Assembly (NCBI GenBank): GCA_020310875.1
Contig: CM035406.1
Coordinates: forward strand, 227,713,942-227,777,941
Reading direction: 5' to 3'
DNA length: 64,000 bases
From: Ceratopteris richardii
Lineage: Eukaryota > Streptophyta > Polypodiopsida > Polypodiales > Pteridaceae
Shown: positions 1 through 11,660 of the stretch, one piece after another
Numbering within the stretch: the stretch's first letter is position 1
Layout: each line of letters opens with the position of its first letter
Made by a program: the position numbers and the translations under genes
Notes under the pieces: model-generated
Databases searched by the model: none
What the model was told of the DNA's origin: nothing
Seen by the model: only the letters and a program-made list of their open reading frames with translations

Positions 1-1
1 A

Positions 2-428
2 TTACAGTTAGTACATTCTAATGTTCAAAGAGGTTCGAAGGATTATAAACAACTTGTCCAGAAGGAGGAACGGGAGACTGGTAAAGTTGATTCAGAGGTT
101 TACTGGTCTTTAGCAACAGCTGTTTATGGAGGATCTCTTGTACCATTGTTGCTTTTGGCACAAATTTTGTTTCAGGCTCTGCAAATTCTTAGTAATTATT
201 GGATGGCATAGGCCGTTCCAGTGAACTCAGATGAACGCCTAAAAGTTTCCAACAAAATTCTTCTGGGTGTGTATTTAGGCCTGGCAGCTGCAAGTGCACT
301 ATGCATCTTCTCAAGATCATTTTTGCTTGCATTTATAGCACTAAAGACGGCAGAAAAGTTCTTTGTGAACATGTTACAATCTGTGTTCCATGCGCCAATG
401 TCCTTTTTCGATGCAACACCAGCAGGCC
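2..428 (+). pseudogene. ABCC-type (MRP) ABC transporter fragment, broken
   Basis: One frame from position 2 reads as the linker and start of the second membrane domain of a plant ABCC transporter. It has the acidic/basic stretch ending KVDSEVYW, the YGGSLVPLLLLAQ and SNYWMA stretches, and later APMSFFDATPAGR, all typical of this family. ABCC proteins are ATP-driven vacuolar or plasma-membrane pumps for conjugates; full proteins have about 1,500 residues, so only about one tenth is here. A TAG at 209-211 sits where the family normally has tryptophan directly after SNYWMA. Homology stops right after FFDATPAGR, where unrelated G-rich DNA begins. The left end runs out of the window, so more of the gene may lie upstream. 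Family assignment is confident; loss of function is inferred from the stop and the truncation. Confidence 0.8.
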
Positions 429-429
429 G

Positions 430-2000
430 TTTTTTCTCTGACGAAAAAAACCAGAAAGGGGGGGTTGTGGGTTCTCTTGGTCGTCAGAGGTCCGTTTTTC
501 TGGCAGGTCTGACAAGAAGAAACGGAAAAGGGGGGGTTGGCTGCCGCCATTATCAAGGGGAGGGCTGGCATTTTGTCCCTCTCTCTCTCTCTCTTGTTCT
601 TTTCGTATAGGCATCGAGGGGAGGGAGTTCTCTATGCCCGTGTGCAGTTAAGGGGAGATTGGCGAAAGAAAACCCCATTCGGAGAAGGGGGGGTGCTGGC
701 CAAAGCTATCAGACCGTGTTGGCGCATCAGAGAGAAGATAGGCAGTTGCTAGGGAGCTTCTTGCCGTGCAGGTGACAAAGGAAGGGCAGCAGGACTGAAG
801 GGGGGAGGCAGATCAAAGGAAGGAAAACCATGAGGTAGCAGACTCCACTTCCTCAGTAGGTGCAGCACGGACTGGAGGGAGCTCTGGCCTTCGATCATGA
901 GGATACGAGGAGGCAGAGGTCATAGAGCCAAGGGAGGTTATGCATTAGATGACCTGGTCCACTCAACACACCTGTCGTGAAAGTGACAAAGACGAAGGGG
1001 GCTTCTCCATTTGAGCTCAACAAGGTCCTAATTCTTCTTCGCACATAATCAGAAGTGTGGAAACAGTGTGTTTCCATTGGTGTACATTGGGATGAGTTTT
1101 GATGGAGAACAGATCCTCAGAATCAAGCAAAGTCGGTCTATTGCACAACTGGCTGAGCAAGGGATTGAGGAATTGGAGTTAATGGATTGAGTTAAGTGGG
1201 CTTCAACATCGGCATAACCACACTCGGGAGTATCAATATTGGCTCGATCAAGTTCAAAGGAATTTTTTTTATGTGCAGCTTGGCGACAATTGGATGAGAA
1301 ACAACAAGAAATAAATATTTGATCAGAGTATCATAAGAACTGTGAGCCGGAGTTGTGGAAATTTACCTTCGAGAAGACATTACAGGTGCCATTCTCTTGT
1401 TGTATGTATATAAGGATTGTGGTTGATGCATATGGACCGTGGTTGTGATTTATGTTTTTTTACATGTGGATGCATACTCTACCAAGCCTCAGTCCTTGAC
1501 CATTCTTGCTTGCGACAGCAAACCTTGTCTGATGCACAAAGATCTTGTTTTTGAATTGGCTTCTCTTATCGCCTTTTTGAGAACCAGATGTCCAAAGTAG
1601 CCAGTGATAGAAAATTGTGTAACTAGCGGTAGAATGTCTTACTTTATTTATACCCACGCTAATCAATGGCACTGGGATGATAGACATTTCGCAATTGTAG
1701 TTAGTGGAGTTGGAAGCGGTAGTTTCTACCTTCTGCATATATTCATGTAGCTATGTGCATATATTCATGTAGCTATGTGCAGATAGCTTTAGATTTCTGG
1801 GTCTTCATATGTTGGTCAATGCTGAACCGCAAGCACACACTGTAATGCTTATTCTCATTTCATCATTGCTTGAACTGTTCACATTCAATCGAAAATTATT
1901 TTTTTGGTCTCACATATTTTAAATAAGGTATTGAAGAGGAAAATGCTGCTGTTTAGAAGCAGACATTGACAATCAAATAGCTACGGTGAGAAAAGTATAA
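430..2000. other. Non-coding stretch, no gene recognised
   Basis: The stretch holds only short overlapping frames without a recognisable domain. From 430 to about 880 it is rich in runs of G and in short repeated words such as CCGTTTTT and CTGACAAGAAG, and begins exactly where the ABCC homology is lost, so it is probably an insertion. A CT microsatellite lies at about 580-596. Short directly repeated words (ATATTCATGTAGCTATGTGC) occur at 1738-1777. I see no LTR termini or target duplication. Confidence 0.4.
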
Positions 2001-2004
2001 ATTG

Positions 2005-2224
2005 TTGAATCTCGCAAGGATTTTGGTATGATCGTTCTAGCCTCTCATGTTAATACATGCAAAAGACATAATTTGGTTGCTTCCGAAATCCGCTCGCTAT
2101 GTTTATTGACTATCACTCAAATATTGAATCTCGCAAGGATTTTGGTATGATCGTTCTAGCCTCTCATGTTAATACATGCAAAAGACATAATTTGGTTGCT
2201 TCCGAAATCCGCTCGCTATGTTTA
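2005..2224 (+). repeat. 101-bp direct repeat, two copies
   Basis: Bases 2005-2105 recur at 2124-2224 (offset 119) with no difference seen by eye; 18 bases separate the copies. The shared part begins TTGAATCTCGCAAGG and ends CGCTCGCTATGTTTA. It overlaps a short open frame downstream (to about 2429) that I cannot assign. Confidence 0.85.
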
Positions 2225-2429
2225 TGCATCACAAGTGATCTCTTATGGAACTTTGTCCTTAGGCACTACACATATTTTTCATGTTCATCACGAGCTAGGC
2301 ATATCATGCGTTGGAAGCTTATTCCTCTGTTGCTCTCCAGAAATGGACCAAGTGGCGAGACATTGCCTACAGTTGGACACCCAAGTCGTGCATGAGGTTG
2401 AGATTCAGTTGACGTGGCCTACGAAATAG

Positions 2430-2948
2430 GAATGTACCTGTGGAATAGGAATGCATCTATAAAAGCATGGGGGCTTGGGGGTTGAATGGGTATGAGTATC
2501 CACGAGCCCATGTGAGTGTGTTGGAGTGGGGATAAAAACGTGTGTCTTCATAACCCAAGTGCATACGGAAATATTGGGGCAAGAATTAGATAGTGCAATT
2601 GAGAAAATGTGGAGTAGGAGTCATAAAATACCAAAAGAGGAGAAAAGAGAGGAGAAGGAGGGTGAGTAAGATAAAGAGGTTAAAAGGAGAAAGAGAATGA
2701 GAGGGTGTATATGAGTGAGGGTGTGTGAGTGGAAGTGTGTGAGGGTATGGTCGAATATTTGTAGATGGGTGCATGAGAGAAAGAGGGCTTGGGAGAGCGA
2801 TAGTGTATACGTACGAGTGTATACGAGATAGTGAAATTAAAGGTACAATTGGGGGCTCAAGCAATACAAGTCGATTAGTTTGAGGTGATATGAGCACACC
2901 ATAAGCGCCTCTCGGCATCTTTTCCCTTGGACTAAGAGAGAAACATTT
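2430..2948 (+). other. LTR-like or leader sequence upstream of a primer-binding-like motif
   Basis: This purine-rich stretch (repeated GAGGGTGTGTGAGTGG-type words at 2640-2800) precedes a motif resembling a retrotransposon primer-binding site at 2949-2966. Its layout mirrors the minus-strand sequence upstream of the same motif in the two large repeats at 35.7 and 42.7 kb, including the CATCTTTTCCTTGG-like lead-in. No left LTR boundary or partner LTR could be defined. Confidence 0.4.
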
Positions 2949-2966
2949 TGGTGCGTCTGCCGGGAA
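2949..2966 (+). other. Primer-binding-site-like motif
   Basis: TGGTGCGTCTGCCGGGAA begins with the TGG expected of an LTR-retrotransposon primer-binding site and resembles the TGGCGCC(G/A)TTGCCGGGGA motif of many plant gypsy elements. The identical 18-mer occurs on the minus strand at 35668-35685 and 42660-42677. No tRNA match could be tested. Confidence 0.5.
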
Positions 2967-3079
2967 CCATATGAGCTAGTGCATAGCCATAAGAAGAATC
3001 CATTGCGAGATAATTGTGGGCTCTAGGTAATCCAATTGGACTGATTCCGAGAGATTTGAACAAAATTAAGCCTCGTATA

Positions 3080-3723
3080 ATCATCTTTTCCTTGGGCTTA
3101 GGAGCTTACCAAGTGGCCTATAAAACGGTACTCCAAGCCACACCCTTTCAGATGGTATTTGGCCAAAACGCAGTGCTACCGTTGGACTTTTTAATACCCA
3201 CATTGAAAGTAGCACAAGAGCATGAATGGACGGGTCATGAACTCTCCTTGAGACTTTTTGACCTTGAACGATTAGGAGGAACAAGACTGAGAGGGGCTGC
3301 AGGGATATATGCTGCAAAGAAACGATAGAAGGCTTACTTTGATGCCCACGTTAAGGATAAAGGTTTGAAGGCAGGAGACTTAGTTTTAGTTTACACATTG
3401 AAACAACATGCAAGGAAACTAGAGAAGAGAGGCTACGGACCCGTGATCATTAATAGAATCTCAACAAGTGGAGCAATGCAACTAGCCACATTGGAAGGTG
3501 ATGTTCTCCCGAGCTACATTAGCGGATGCAGAGTCAAGTTATATCAGGAACCTCTGACAGAGGAGATGTTAAGTTGACTCAACATTGCTAAGAAACGCAA
3601 AGAAGAGGAAAAACGAATTCGCGAAGAAGCTCAAGCAGAAGCATTGGAACGCATCCGGAGAATGAAGATGAGAAGACAGGGTAGAGAGCAATCTAGGACA
3701 GATGCATATACAGATCAAGGATA
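3080..3723 (+). pseudogene. Ty3/gypsy integrase C-terminal region, degenerate
   Basis: The translation shows the end of a gypsy integrase: the TPFQMVFGQNAVLPLDFLIPT stretch that follows the catalytic core, then KAYFDAHVKDKGLKAGDLVLVY and a tail rich in Lys, Arg and Glu. The chain is broken by a stop at 3326-3328 and a TGA at 3575-3577. The integrase remnant at 57,944-58,660 has a closely similar tail (TLKQHAKKLQQRGYG against TLKQHARKLEKRGYG here), so both belong to one gypsy family. The Lys/Arg-rich tail continues in frame into the copia sequence that starts near 3724. Neither gag nor RT of this copy is present. Confidence 0.75.
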
Positions 3724-6055
3724 TCACATGGCTATGTGTGAAGTTTCAGGAGATGACACAAAGCACTCAGTGGAGAAGATAGGTAATGTGAAGACATCAG
3801 ATGGGAATATGAACCTCTTAAGCAAAGTCTTGTATGTCCCTACAATTACCAAAAATTTAATAAGTGTTGGACAGATTGTTGAAAAAGGATTGCAGGCTAG
3901 ATTCAATCGATTTGGAGCATATGTTGAAGACCCAAGGCAAGGCTTTCGAAGGATTGCCAAAGGAGAAAAGACAGGAAGGCTTTTCACTTTTGAAGTGGAA
4001 GATACAAAGAACATAGCTTTGTTTAGCTATGGATCTCAAACTCTAACAGAGTTGGAGATATGGCACAAAAGGCTTGCTCACATTGGTGAGAGGACACTCA
4101 AACAGATTTGCAGGGACCAAAGTGTACTTGGTTTGCCTAATATCACAAGGCAACACATGATTTATAAGTGTGAAGCTTGTCAACTCGGCAAGGCTCATAG
4201 ACAACCTTTCAATAAGAAAGGATATATGTATCAAAATCCTTTAGATCTAGTGCACACGGATGTGTGGGGTCCAAGTAAGGAGCCATCTATATCAGCCTCA
4301 AGATATTATGTGTCTTTCATAGATGATTGTAGCAGGTGGACCATTCTGTTTTTCATGAAGCACAAGGATGAAGTGTTTAATTGCTTTAAGAAGTATATTG
4401 CTCTTGTTGAAAACCAAACAGGTAGGACTTTGAAATGACTCAGATCATATGGTGGAGGAGAATACTTATCTTCTGAATTTGATGCCTTCTTGCATGAAAG
4501 AGGCATTAAAAGGGAAGTCACTACAAGGTATACACCCGAACTCAATGGTGTAGCAGAGAGGAGGAACAGAGCTATTGTCGAAGCTGCAAGGTCCATGCTC
4601 AACGAAAAGGGATTGCCAAACTACCTATGGGCAGAGGCTGTGTCTACAGCCACATATCTCATAAATAGACTTCCATCTAAGTCACTAGATGGAACCACTC
4701 CATATGAAGTATGGAATGGAAGAAGACCTAGTCTAGAGCATTGTAAAATCTTTGGATGCTTAGCCTATGCTCACATTCCTTCTCAAGTAAGAGGGAAATT
4801 GGATCCCAAGGCAGAGAAGTGTGTATTCATTGGTTATGATCAAAACCAAAAAGGATATAGATTGTACAATCCAACCAATAAAGGATTTTTTGTGAGTAGA
4901 GATGTAATTTTTGATGAAAACAAATCATGGTTTGATGATGACAGGAAAGTGAAGCTGCCATATGACTTGGATGAAGATTTTTCATCACTTCAACCAAAGG
5001 AGCCAAAGCAGATTGAAGAAAGTGATTCAGAGATTGACCTAGAAGACTTGGAAAGACTAAAGCTATGGAAGAACAAAGGTAAAGCAAAGATGCAGGATGC
5101 TACATATGGACCCGAGAGCTCACATCAACCACTTAGAAGGTCTTCGAGGGAGAAGAAGAAACCAGATAGGTTTGGTTATGATACTTCTTTGGTCACGAAG
5201 CACTCAATCTACATTGCAAAAGATTCAACCAATGAAGAGCCTATCACATTCAAAGAAGCACAAAGCAAGAAAGCTTGGAGAGATGCGATGGATGAAGAAA
5301 TGGAAGCCCTGAAGGAAAACGACACTTTGGAGCTTGTACCTAATAAGCCATCTATGAAGATAATCGGATCTCGATGGATATACAAAATCAAGAGGAATCC
5401 AGATGGAAGTATAAATAGACACAAAGCAAGGTTAGTTGCTAAAGGGTTTGCTCAAACCCATGGTATTGATTATGAGGAGACTTTCTCTCCTGTTGCAAAA
5501 ATGCCGACAATTAGGGTTCTCATTAGTCTTGCTGCATCTAGAAATTAGAATCTCTATCAACTTGATGTAAAGAATGCTTTCTTGAATGGATGGATTTCTG
5601 AGGAAGTGTATATGGCACAACCTCCTGGATATGAGGATGCACATCATCCTAACTATGTATGCAAACTAAAGAAAGCTTTGTATGGATTGAAGCAAGCTCC
5701 AAGAGCTTGGAATTTTAGATTGGTGACTTATTTGCAGGACCAAGGATTCAAAGCTAGCAAGGCGGATACCTCTTTGTTCATAAAGAGGAATGGATCTGAA
5801 GTGATCTATTTATGTGTGTATGTTGATGATATTATTATCACAGGCAATGATCTTGAAGGAATCAAACAGGTAAAGAGTCAAATGAAGGAGGAGTTCAAAA
5901 TAAGTGACCTCGGACCACTCACTTATTTTCTTGGATTGGATTTGATCTACACAGATTCAGGTATATACATCACACAAAGGAAGTATGTCCATGACATGCT
6001 CGTCAAGTTCAAGATGGAAAATACCAAGTGTGCAGGTACACCTATGGAGCAAAAT
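3724..6055 (+). pseudogene. Ty1/copia pol remnant: pre-integrase, integrase, reverse transcriptase
   Basis: In one frame it shows the VLYVPTITKNLISVGQ stretch before the pre-integrase domain, the zinc-binding pre-integrase region (IWHKRLAHIG then CEACQLGKAHR), an integrase core (HTDVWGP, FIDDCSRW, NGVAERRNR) and a copia reverse transcriptase ([29 protein letters not shown]). TGA at 4436-4438 and TAG at 5546-5548 interrupt it; the TAG replaces the tryptophan usual before [11 protein letters not shown]. Gag, protease and RNase H are missing. Homology ends near 6055 after the AGTPME stretch. No LTR flanks it, so it is a truncated copy spliced into other retroelement DNA. Confidence 0.88.
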
Positions 6056-7198
6056 CATGGTGTTAGCTCACATAGAATAATTGATCGACGTCCTTTTATA
6101 ACCTTAGATATAGGCCAAGGAAAGGGTGCAAGGACTGTAAGAGCCTTGATTGACTCAGGTGCAGCCACTAGTGCTGTTAAATTGTCTTACTGTCAAGAGT
6201 TGAAATTAACTGTCAATCCTATAGAAGCATATCTCATAGGATTGGGAGGTGTGGAAACCCCTTGCATGGGCGAGGTGGAACTTCCCCTCTACATTCAAGA
6301 CGAAGTAATGACAGTCAAAGTACTAGTGTGTCAAGATGAGGACCTCACTGAGCCTCTTGTCTTGGGTCAAGACTGGATTTATGACCAAGCAGTCAACTTA
6401 AACCTAAGATGTGGACTTCTTCAGGTGTGGATGAATCAGACTAGAATTACAGTTGAGTTAAACAATGGAGCACTCAAGGAACTAGAAAAGGCACAGACTC
6501 TTGGTCCTTCCAGGGGTACACATGAAGTTGACCATGCTGTTCTTGTCCAAAGCTATGTGATGCAGAGGAATGGAGATCTAAAAAAAGAAGTCAAGACCTC
6601 GACGGAACTCCCTTCTTTTCTAAAGGCCAGAAGAAAGCAGCCACTAAAGGCAGATCAATTACTGAAGACTATCTATGCGGGAGACCAAAAGAACGTGCAA
6701 AGCAGAACAACTCAGCCAGTGAAACAAATGTGGGTGCGAAAAGGCGAGCTGCCTACTGCAGTCAAGTCACGACAATTGTCTCAACTTCCTATTAGTAATC
6801 AGCGACATGATATTAATAAGAAGACTTCCAAAACCTCTTTTGAGAAAGTGAAAACTATCTGGGTACACAAGAAGTCGATGAAGGCTGGCCCACAATCAAG
6901 ACAAATCTGGGTGCCTAAGGCTTGCTTGCGGGCGCAACTAACCCCAAACAAATCACATCATACACAACAGGGTTCACTCACTCAAGTAGCCGCCACCCAC
7001 TCTTGTCTGATACACTCGAACACACTGCCACCTAGAAGCACACACATACGCACTTGTAAATGGGTCCCAAAGACACATCACCCCCAAGCAGAATTACTCA
7101 TGCAACCTTCCCGAGTCTCCACAAAACCAAGACCAAAAGCCATCCATGGTGTTTGGCAACCTAAGACTTGTAATAAACCCCCCGACCCCAATTTGTGA
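6056..7198 (+). CDS. Retropepsin-like aspartic protease segment with Trp-Val-x-Lys repeats
   Basis: Downstream of the copia RT the same frame stays open and enters an aspartic protease of retroelement type: [12 protein letters not shown] holds the catalytic Asp-Ser-Gly, and LVLGQDWI resembles the conserved LG-x-D-W/F-L element further on. The second part is basic and repeats a short motif five times (MWVRK, IWVHK, IWVPK, KWVPK, VWQPK) between about 6730 and 7170. The open frame starts at 5582, inside the copia RT, so this segment has no start of its own. I cannot name the parent element. The position just upstream of the long frame at 7473 suggests one element contributed both. Whether it is expressed is unknown. 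Confidence 0.55.
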   Translation, partial: HGVSSHRIIDRRPFITLDIGQGKGARTVRALIDSGAATSAVKLSYCQELKLTVNPIEAYLIGLGGVETPCMGEVELPLYIQDEVMTVKVLVCQDEDLTEPLVLGQDWIYDQAVNLNLRCGLLQVWMNQTRITVELNNGALKELEKAQTLGPSRGTHEVDHAVLVQSYVMQRNGDLKKEVKTSTELPSFLKARRKQPLKADQLLKTIYAGDQKNVQSRTTQPVKQMWVRKGELPTAVKSRQLSQLPISNQRHDINKKTSKTSFEKVKTIWVHKKSMKAGPQSRQIWVPKACLRAQLTPNKSHHTQQGSLTQVAATHSCLIHSNTLPPRSTHIRTCKWVPKTHHPQAELLMQPSRVSTKPRPKAIHGVWQPKTCNKPPDPNL

Positions 7199-7216
7199 GT
7201 TCATCTCCACTTACTA

Positions 7217-7375
7217 ACTGCATCTTTCCATCTAGCTCCTAGGACTATCCATTCATTAACTACATACACGGTCACACACTGCATCAGTCACACACTGCAT
7301 CTTTCCATCAGTCACACACTGCATCTTTCCATCTAGCTCCTAGGACTATCCATTCATTAACTACATACACGGTCA
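7217..7375 (+). repeat. 58-bp direct repeat pair with intervening shorter repeats
   Basis: Bases 7217-7274 recur at 7318-7375 (offset 101). Between them the word CACACACTGCATC is repeated. The rest of the 7,199-7,472 gap holds no gene that I can see. Confidence 0.8.
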
Positions 7376-7472
7376 TCATGCACTTACTAACCCACTAACC
7401 CATAACTCACATCACAATAATACTGTAACGGGGGCAACACGCGTTCTATCTTGTCCCTTACAATAGTAACGC

Positions 7473-10400
7473 ATGCTTTGTATTCTCAACAGAACCAGCT
7501 CACAAGCAATAACGATGGCAGAAGCTAGAGGCCCCAGTTCCCAGGCAGGGTCCAGCGCACAGATTGTGGACATTGAAACCATTCTTCTGGAATCGCCACT
7601 CACTGAAAGGCCTCAAGAACTTCAAGCGGTGCATGTCCTTCCTATCCAGGACCCTCCTCAGGGACACACTTCTCAAGTGGGGAAACATGCTCATTGGTTT
7701 AGTGATGTAGCAGGGCCATTGGGTGACGGCACCTACTTCTGGGAAGCAGAAATTGAATTTAATGGCAAATGGGGATGCTACCACTTTTTCACTCGGGAAT
7801 TCGAGAACTATCAGAATGCAGAGGTAATGCGATCAGTTTGGACCAAGGCAGGCCTGGATAGATATTTCAGAGCACACTTGCCTAAACCTGATTTTCTACG
7901 CTGCTCCTATTTCATAAGTACCATAACTCCTAGCAGGGTCAAGGGAGGCGATAGTACTTTTGTACTACCATCATTGTTGCCAGGACACGAACTCAAGAGA
8001 TTCAAACTGACCCTCAATCTGGTACGGGAGGCATTGAACATGCAAGGTATGCACATTCCCACCGAGAAAGAAACAATGGTCCCGGGTAGGATGAAGCATA
8101 AGGATCTCAATAAATTGAAGGACATGGTGGCAATGACGCCTACCATTGCTCTCCACTTACGAACTGTTATGCAACATTTTTCTTTTCCCGCACAAGAACG
8201 ATTCACTATGCCCCCTAAGAAAATATGGTTCAGCTTATACTTGGCAGAAACAGAGAACCTCACCCTCAACATACCGCACTGGGTCATCGATCAGATACAT
8301 CTAGCCCATCAGCGCTGGAATAAGAAGCAAAAAAATGTACTTCATGGCTGTTGTGCCCTAACAAGAATAATTTACAGGTGCCTAGCATATGACGTGCCCA
8401 TTCAAAGAGCACTAGTGTGGTCCAGGGTCCAAGAATTCCAAAGGCGACTATCAACAGCGGGTCCTCCATCGAAGAAGATGAGAGGGGGCGTCCAATTACC
8501 ATGTGCTCAACCAAGGGGAGCCACTACCACACCTGAGGTGACTCCTCCTCAAACTAGGCGTGTTCGGCCATTCACCATTCGTCTTCCCAGACCAAGTACA
8601 GAAGGACCCAACTTGGTGTTTCCCCCCATTCCATCAGACTTGGAATTTCCACAGGGATTTACTCTCAATGACCTCACGGATGAAGAAGTTGCCAGGCTGA
8701 TCTACGAATCTAATCTTGAAACAGAAGCAGACTAGACCTAGGAACCACACCCCACCACAACAACACTAGCCCCGACACAACCAGCCGTCGTAGAAGTCGA
8801 AGGAGATGAACAAGAGGCAGGAGGAGAAGAAGAAGAAGCCGACGAAGAACAACATCAAGAATATGATGAACTCTCAGAGCTAGCAAGTGCCCCAGCATAT
8901 TCGGCACAAATAAAAAGATTGTACCAAACCATGAAGCGAGTTCAGGAACAACACAAAATGTCACTTGAATCAGGCAAGGTGCTCATGAGCCAGCTATTGG
9001 CTGAGGAAGGTGTGGACGATATGTTTATCGAATCCATGAACCTACACGCAGAGGCAGTCGGCTTGGATGAGGCCATACATGAGGCCATGACATACATTAA
9101 TCGATTTGAGAAACGTGTGCCTGCCCGCCCTAGGCGATCTGGAAAACAAATACACATCAATGTATCAGAACCGGAAGGCAACACGCAAACAGAAGAACAT
9201 CAGGAGGAACCACTCTCCCCACCCACCTCACCTCTCGCTACACAATTCACCTCACCAACCGGCACGACCACGCCCTTTTCTACCACTACCACAGTTGTCA
9301 TGGGAATTCCTCTCTCTCCTGGTATCCAATTTGGAGGAGTTTCCATGCCCACCTTCACGACACTCTTCACAAATATCACTTCCACCCCACCCACTGTCCC
9401 CATCTTTACAGTCACACACACATTTGACACAATGGAAACATCACCCGCCACAGTACCACCCCCACCCCCCACACAACCTCAATCTCCCATACCCCCTTCA
9501 CCTACTTCACCACTTGACTCCACCGCATTCACAACTCCCTTCCCCTTCCCCATTCCCCCTGCATCTTCATCTTTAACTGCATCTCTTAATGTAAATAGTA
9601 TATTCCTGTCATTACATCAATGCGTATATCAACTTCAGTGGGAGTACAAGGAACTATAAGGCTGCCATCATCAGCTGACAACAAACCATCAACAACTACA
9701 AACACGACTCATAAGGCTAGAAGAAGAAAATGCGGAACTCAACCAACGCCACACCACTCTCGAGCAAGCCCATCAAACACTCCTGGAGACACCCCAACCA
9801 TCAGCAGAACCCGGTGTCAAACAACTCGAAGCCTTGCTGGAGGTGTACCAAACAGATAACCTGAGAGTCCGGCGTAATTTAAATCTACTTCAAAAGCATA
9901 TGGCTACAACACTTGAAGAAAATAAACGGTTGCAGAAACAAAATGAAGAAAACCTGGAAGCAGCCATGGAAGGGTCCCCCCATGAGATCGGTCCAAAACA
10001 ATTCAAAGCGGTTCCCACAGAAACAATGAAAACCATCTTGGAAAGTTATGCGGATTTATTAGACGCACATGATGATTTTGAAAGGGAATGAGATGAGCTA
10101 CGTAGCCAGCTCAGGGAAAAGGAGGCTCCAACCAAGGTAATAGAAACGGCCTCGACTTCAGAGGAAGTAAAGGCATTGACAGAGCAGGTGGCTGAACTCC
10201 AGAAAAAGTTACTAGAATATGAAAGGCAGCCCTCCCCAGTTGTAGAACCCGAACCGGAGGATTTAGTACCCATTGAGGTGGATGAAACATATGAGGAACC
10301 ATACGTTCCTATGCCGATGCCAGGTGGTGCACAAACCTCAGAAGGAATGGACACATTGGAAGTTGAAGTACCTGAATGGCTCCAAACACTAGAGAAGACA

Positions 10401-11660
10401 GCAACAACCCATGAAGATAGAGTGGCCATTCAAATCCAATCTATGGCAAAGTTAGAAGACACCATCATCAAGTCTGAATACTTTCAACGCATGTCTCATC
10501 ATAGATGGATCGGCACCAATGATGATCAATATGTGCCATATTGTGTGCTCCTTGCGGATTACAATGCAGAGATTAAACGCAGTTGTGGCAAACCTCCAAC
10601 TTTTGCCACACAATTTGGGCCAGAGGATATCCCAGAAAGTGTGAAGAAAGGCTCCATTCATCAACCAACCTGGAGAATCCGTCTTCTTGAAACCTACCCG
10701 GAAATGGTTCGTACCTGGACTAACATGCCCCTTTTTATTAAATACAATCCTTGTTATGTTCCAGTATTCCGCCGGCGCACTTGGCCAGAGTTTACCATTG
10801 CTGTCAAGAACGTCAAGGGTTGCGCAAAGTGGTTAAATTATGTTTATCTAGCACCGCCACAAGGCCCTCCCACTGTAAATTACATGATTTCTACCATCAA
10901 ACACTGGAGCACTCGACTACGGAATACCCCCGATGTGATGGCACAAATGTGTATGAAAATCTTTGAACTAATGCTAATCACCTTCAGGACGTTCAAGAAT
11001 ATTAAAGACCCCCACTTCTCAGGTGTCGGATTTCTTACAGGAAACAAAGATCTGGTATACGACATGAGCACAACCCCATCCATAGAGGTAATATATGCTT
11101 GGCACGCCAGAATAAAGTACCTCCCAGCTTGTTTTAAACAGACATTCGAGGAGATGTTCATAACGGGATTCTGGGAATATCACTCAGAAATATTTGTACC
11201 CAGGCCCTCACATCTCCTCCACTTATTCGCTGTGGAGAGAACCATCCATTCAGAACAACTGCGGGTGCCACATCCGGACGTACCAGGACCAGTGAATTGG
11301 GATGCATTATTAACAGATCTAGCACGGGGGCTCAGATTAGAAGAACATCACCTCGCTTCCGACGTTGTCCAATATTACGTTCAACGAGCATCTAGACAAG
11401 GGTCTGTCAGGGGCGACAGACGTGAGAGTGGGGGGGGTGTTGGTAGTATACCGAAGGAGCCACAAGACAAAGAGGGTCAGAACGAAGAGATAGCACAAGC
11501 AGACACAGTAGCCAAAGAAGATCTGGCAAGTAGGCCATCTAATTTTTCAGACATCAAGGAGTGGAGCACACAAGAAGAAAGAGCAAGTAGGGAGCTCAAA
11601 GATGTGTACGACAAATCAACAGAGAAAATCCCTACACAAATAAGTGATTTTAATCATTAA
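7473..11660 (+). pseudogene. Unidentified very long reading frame, about 1,395 codons, four in-frame stops
   Basis: One frame runs from an ATG at 7473 (an alternative ATG lies at 7515 after AACG) to TAA at 11658-11660. It is interrupted only by TAG 8733-8735, TAG 8739-8741, TAA 9657-9659 and TGA 10089-10091, so it looks like one recently decayed protein. Regions in order: a globular N-terminal part of about 400 residues (WFSDVAGPLGDGTYFWEAEIEF, WVIDQIHLAHQRW); an acidic run and a Pro/Thr/Ser-rich stretch (about 8,790-9,600); a heptad-like coiled coil (about 9,700-10,250); and a folded C-terminal part rich in Trp and Tyr (10,480-11,400). I recognise no domain. It lies after a retropepsin and before LTR-like DNA, so it may be an accessory retroelement protein. 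A captured host gene is also possible. Confidence 0.6.

Noticed and set aside
2586..2918. Minus-strand 110-residue frame rich in Pro, Ser and Leu
   Set aside because: Shadow of purine-rich leader sequence; no domain and low complexity.
8733..8741. Programmed stop readthrough at TAG-ACC-TAG
   Set aside because: Two stops close together and two more later look like decay; the known CARYYA readthrough context is absent.
6056..11660. Endogenous pararetrovirus (caulimovirid) copy
   Set aside because: A retropepsin alone is not enough; no movement protein, coat protein zinc finger or adjoining pararetroviral RT was seen.
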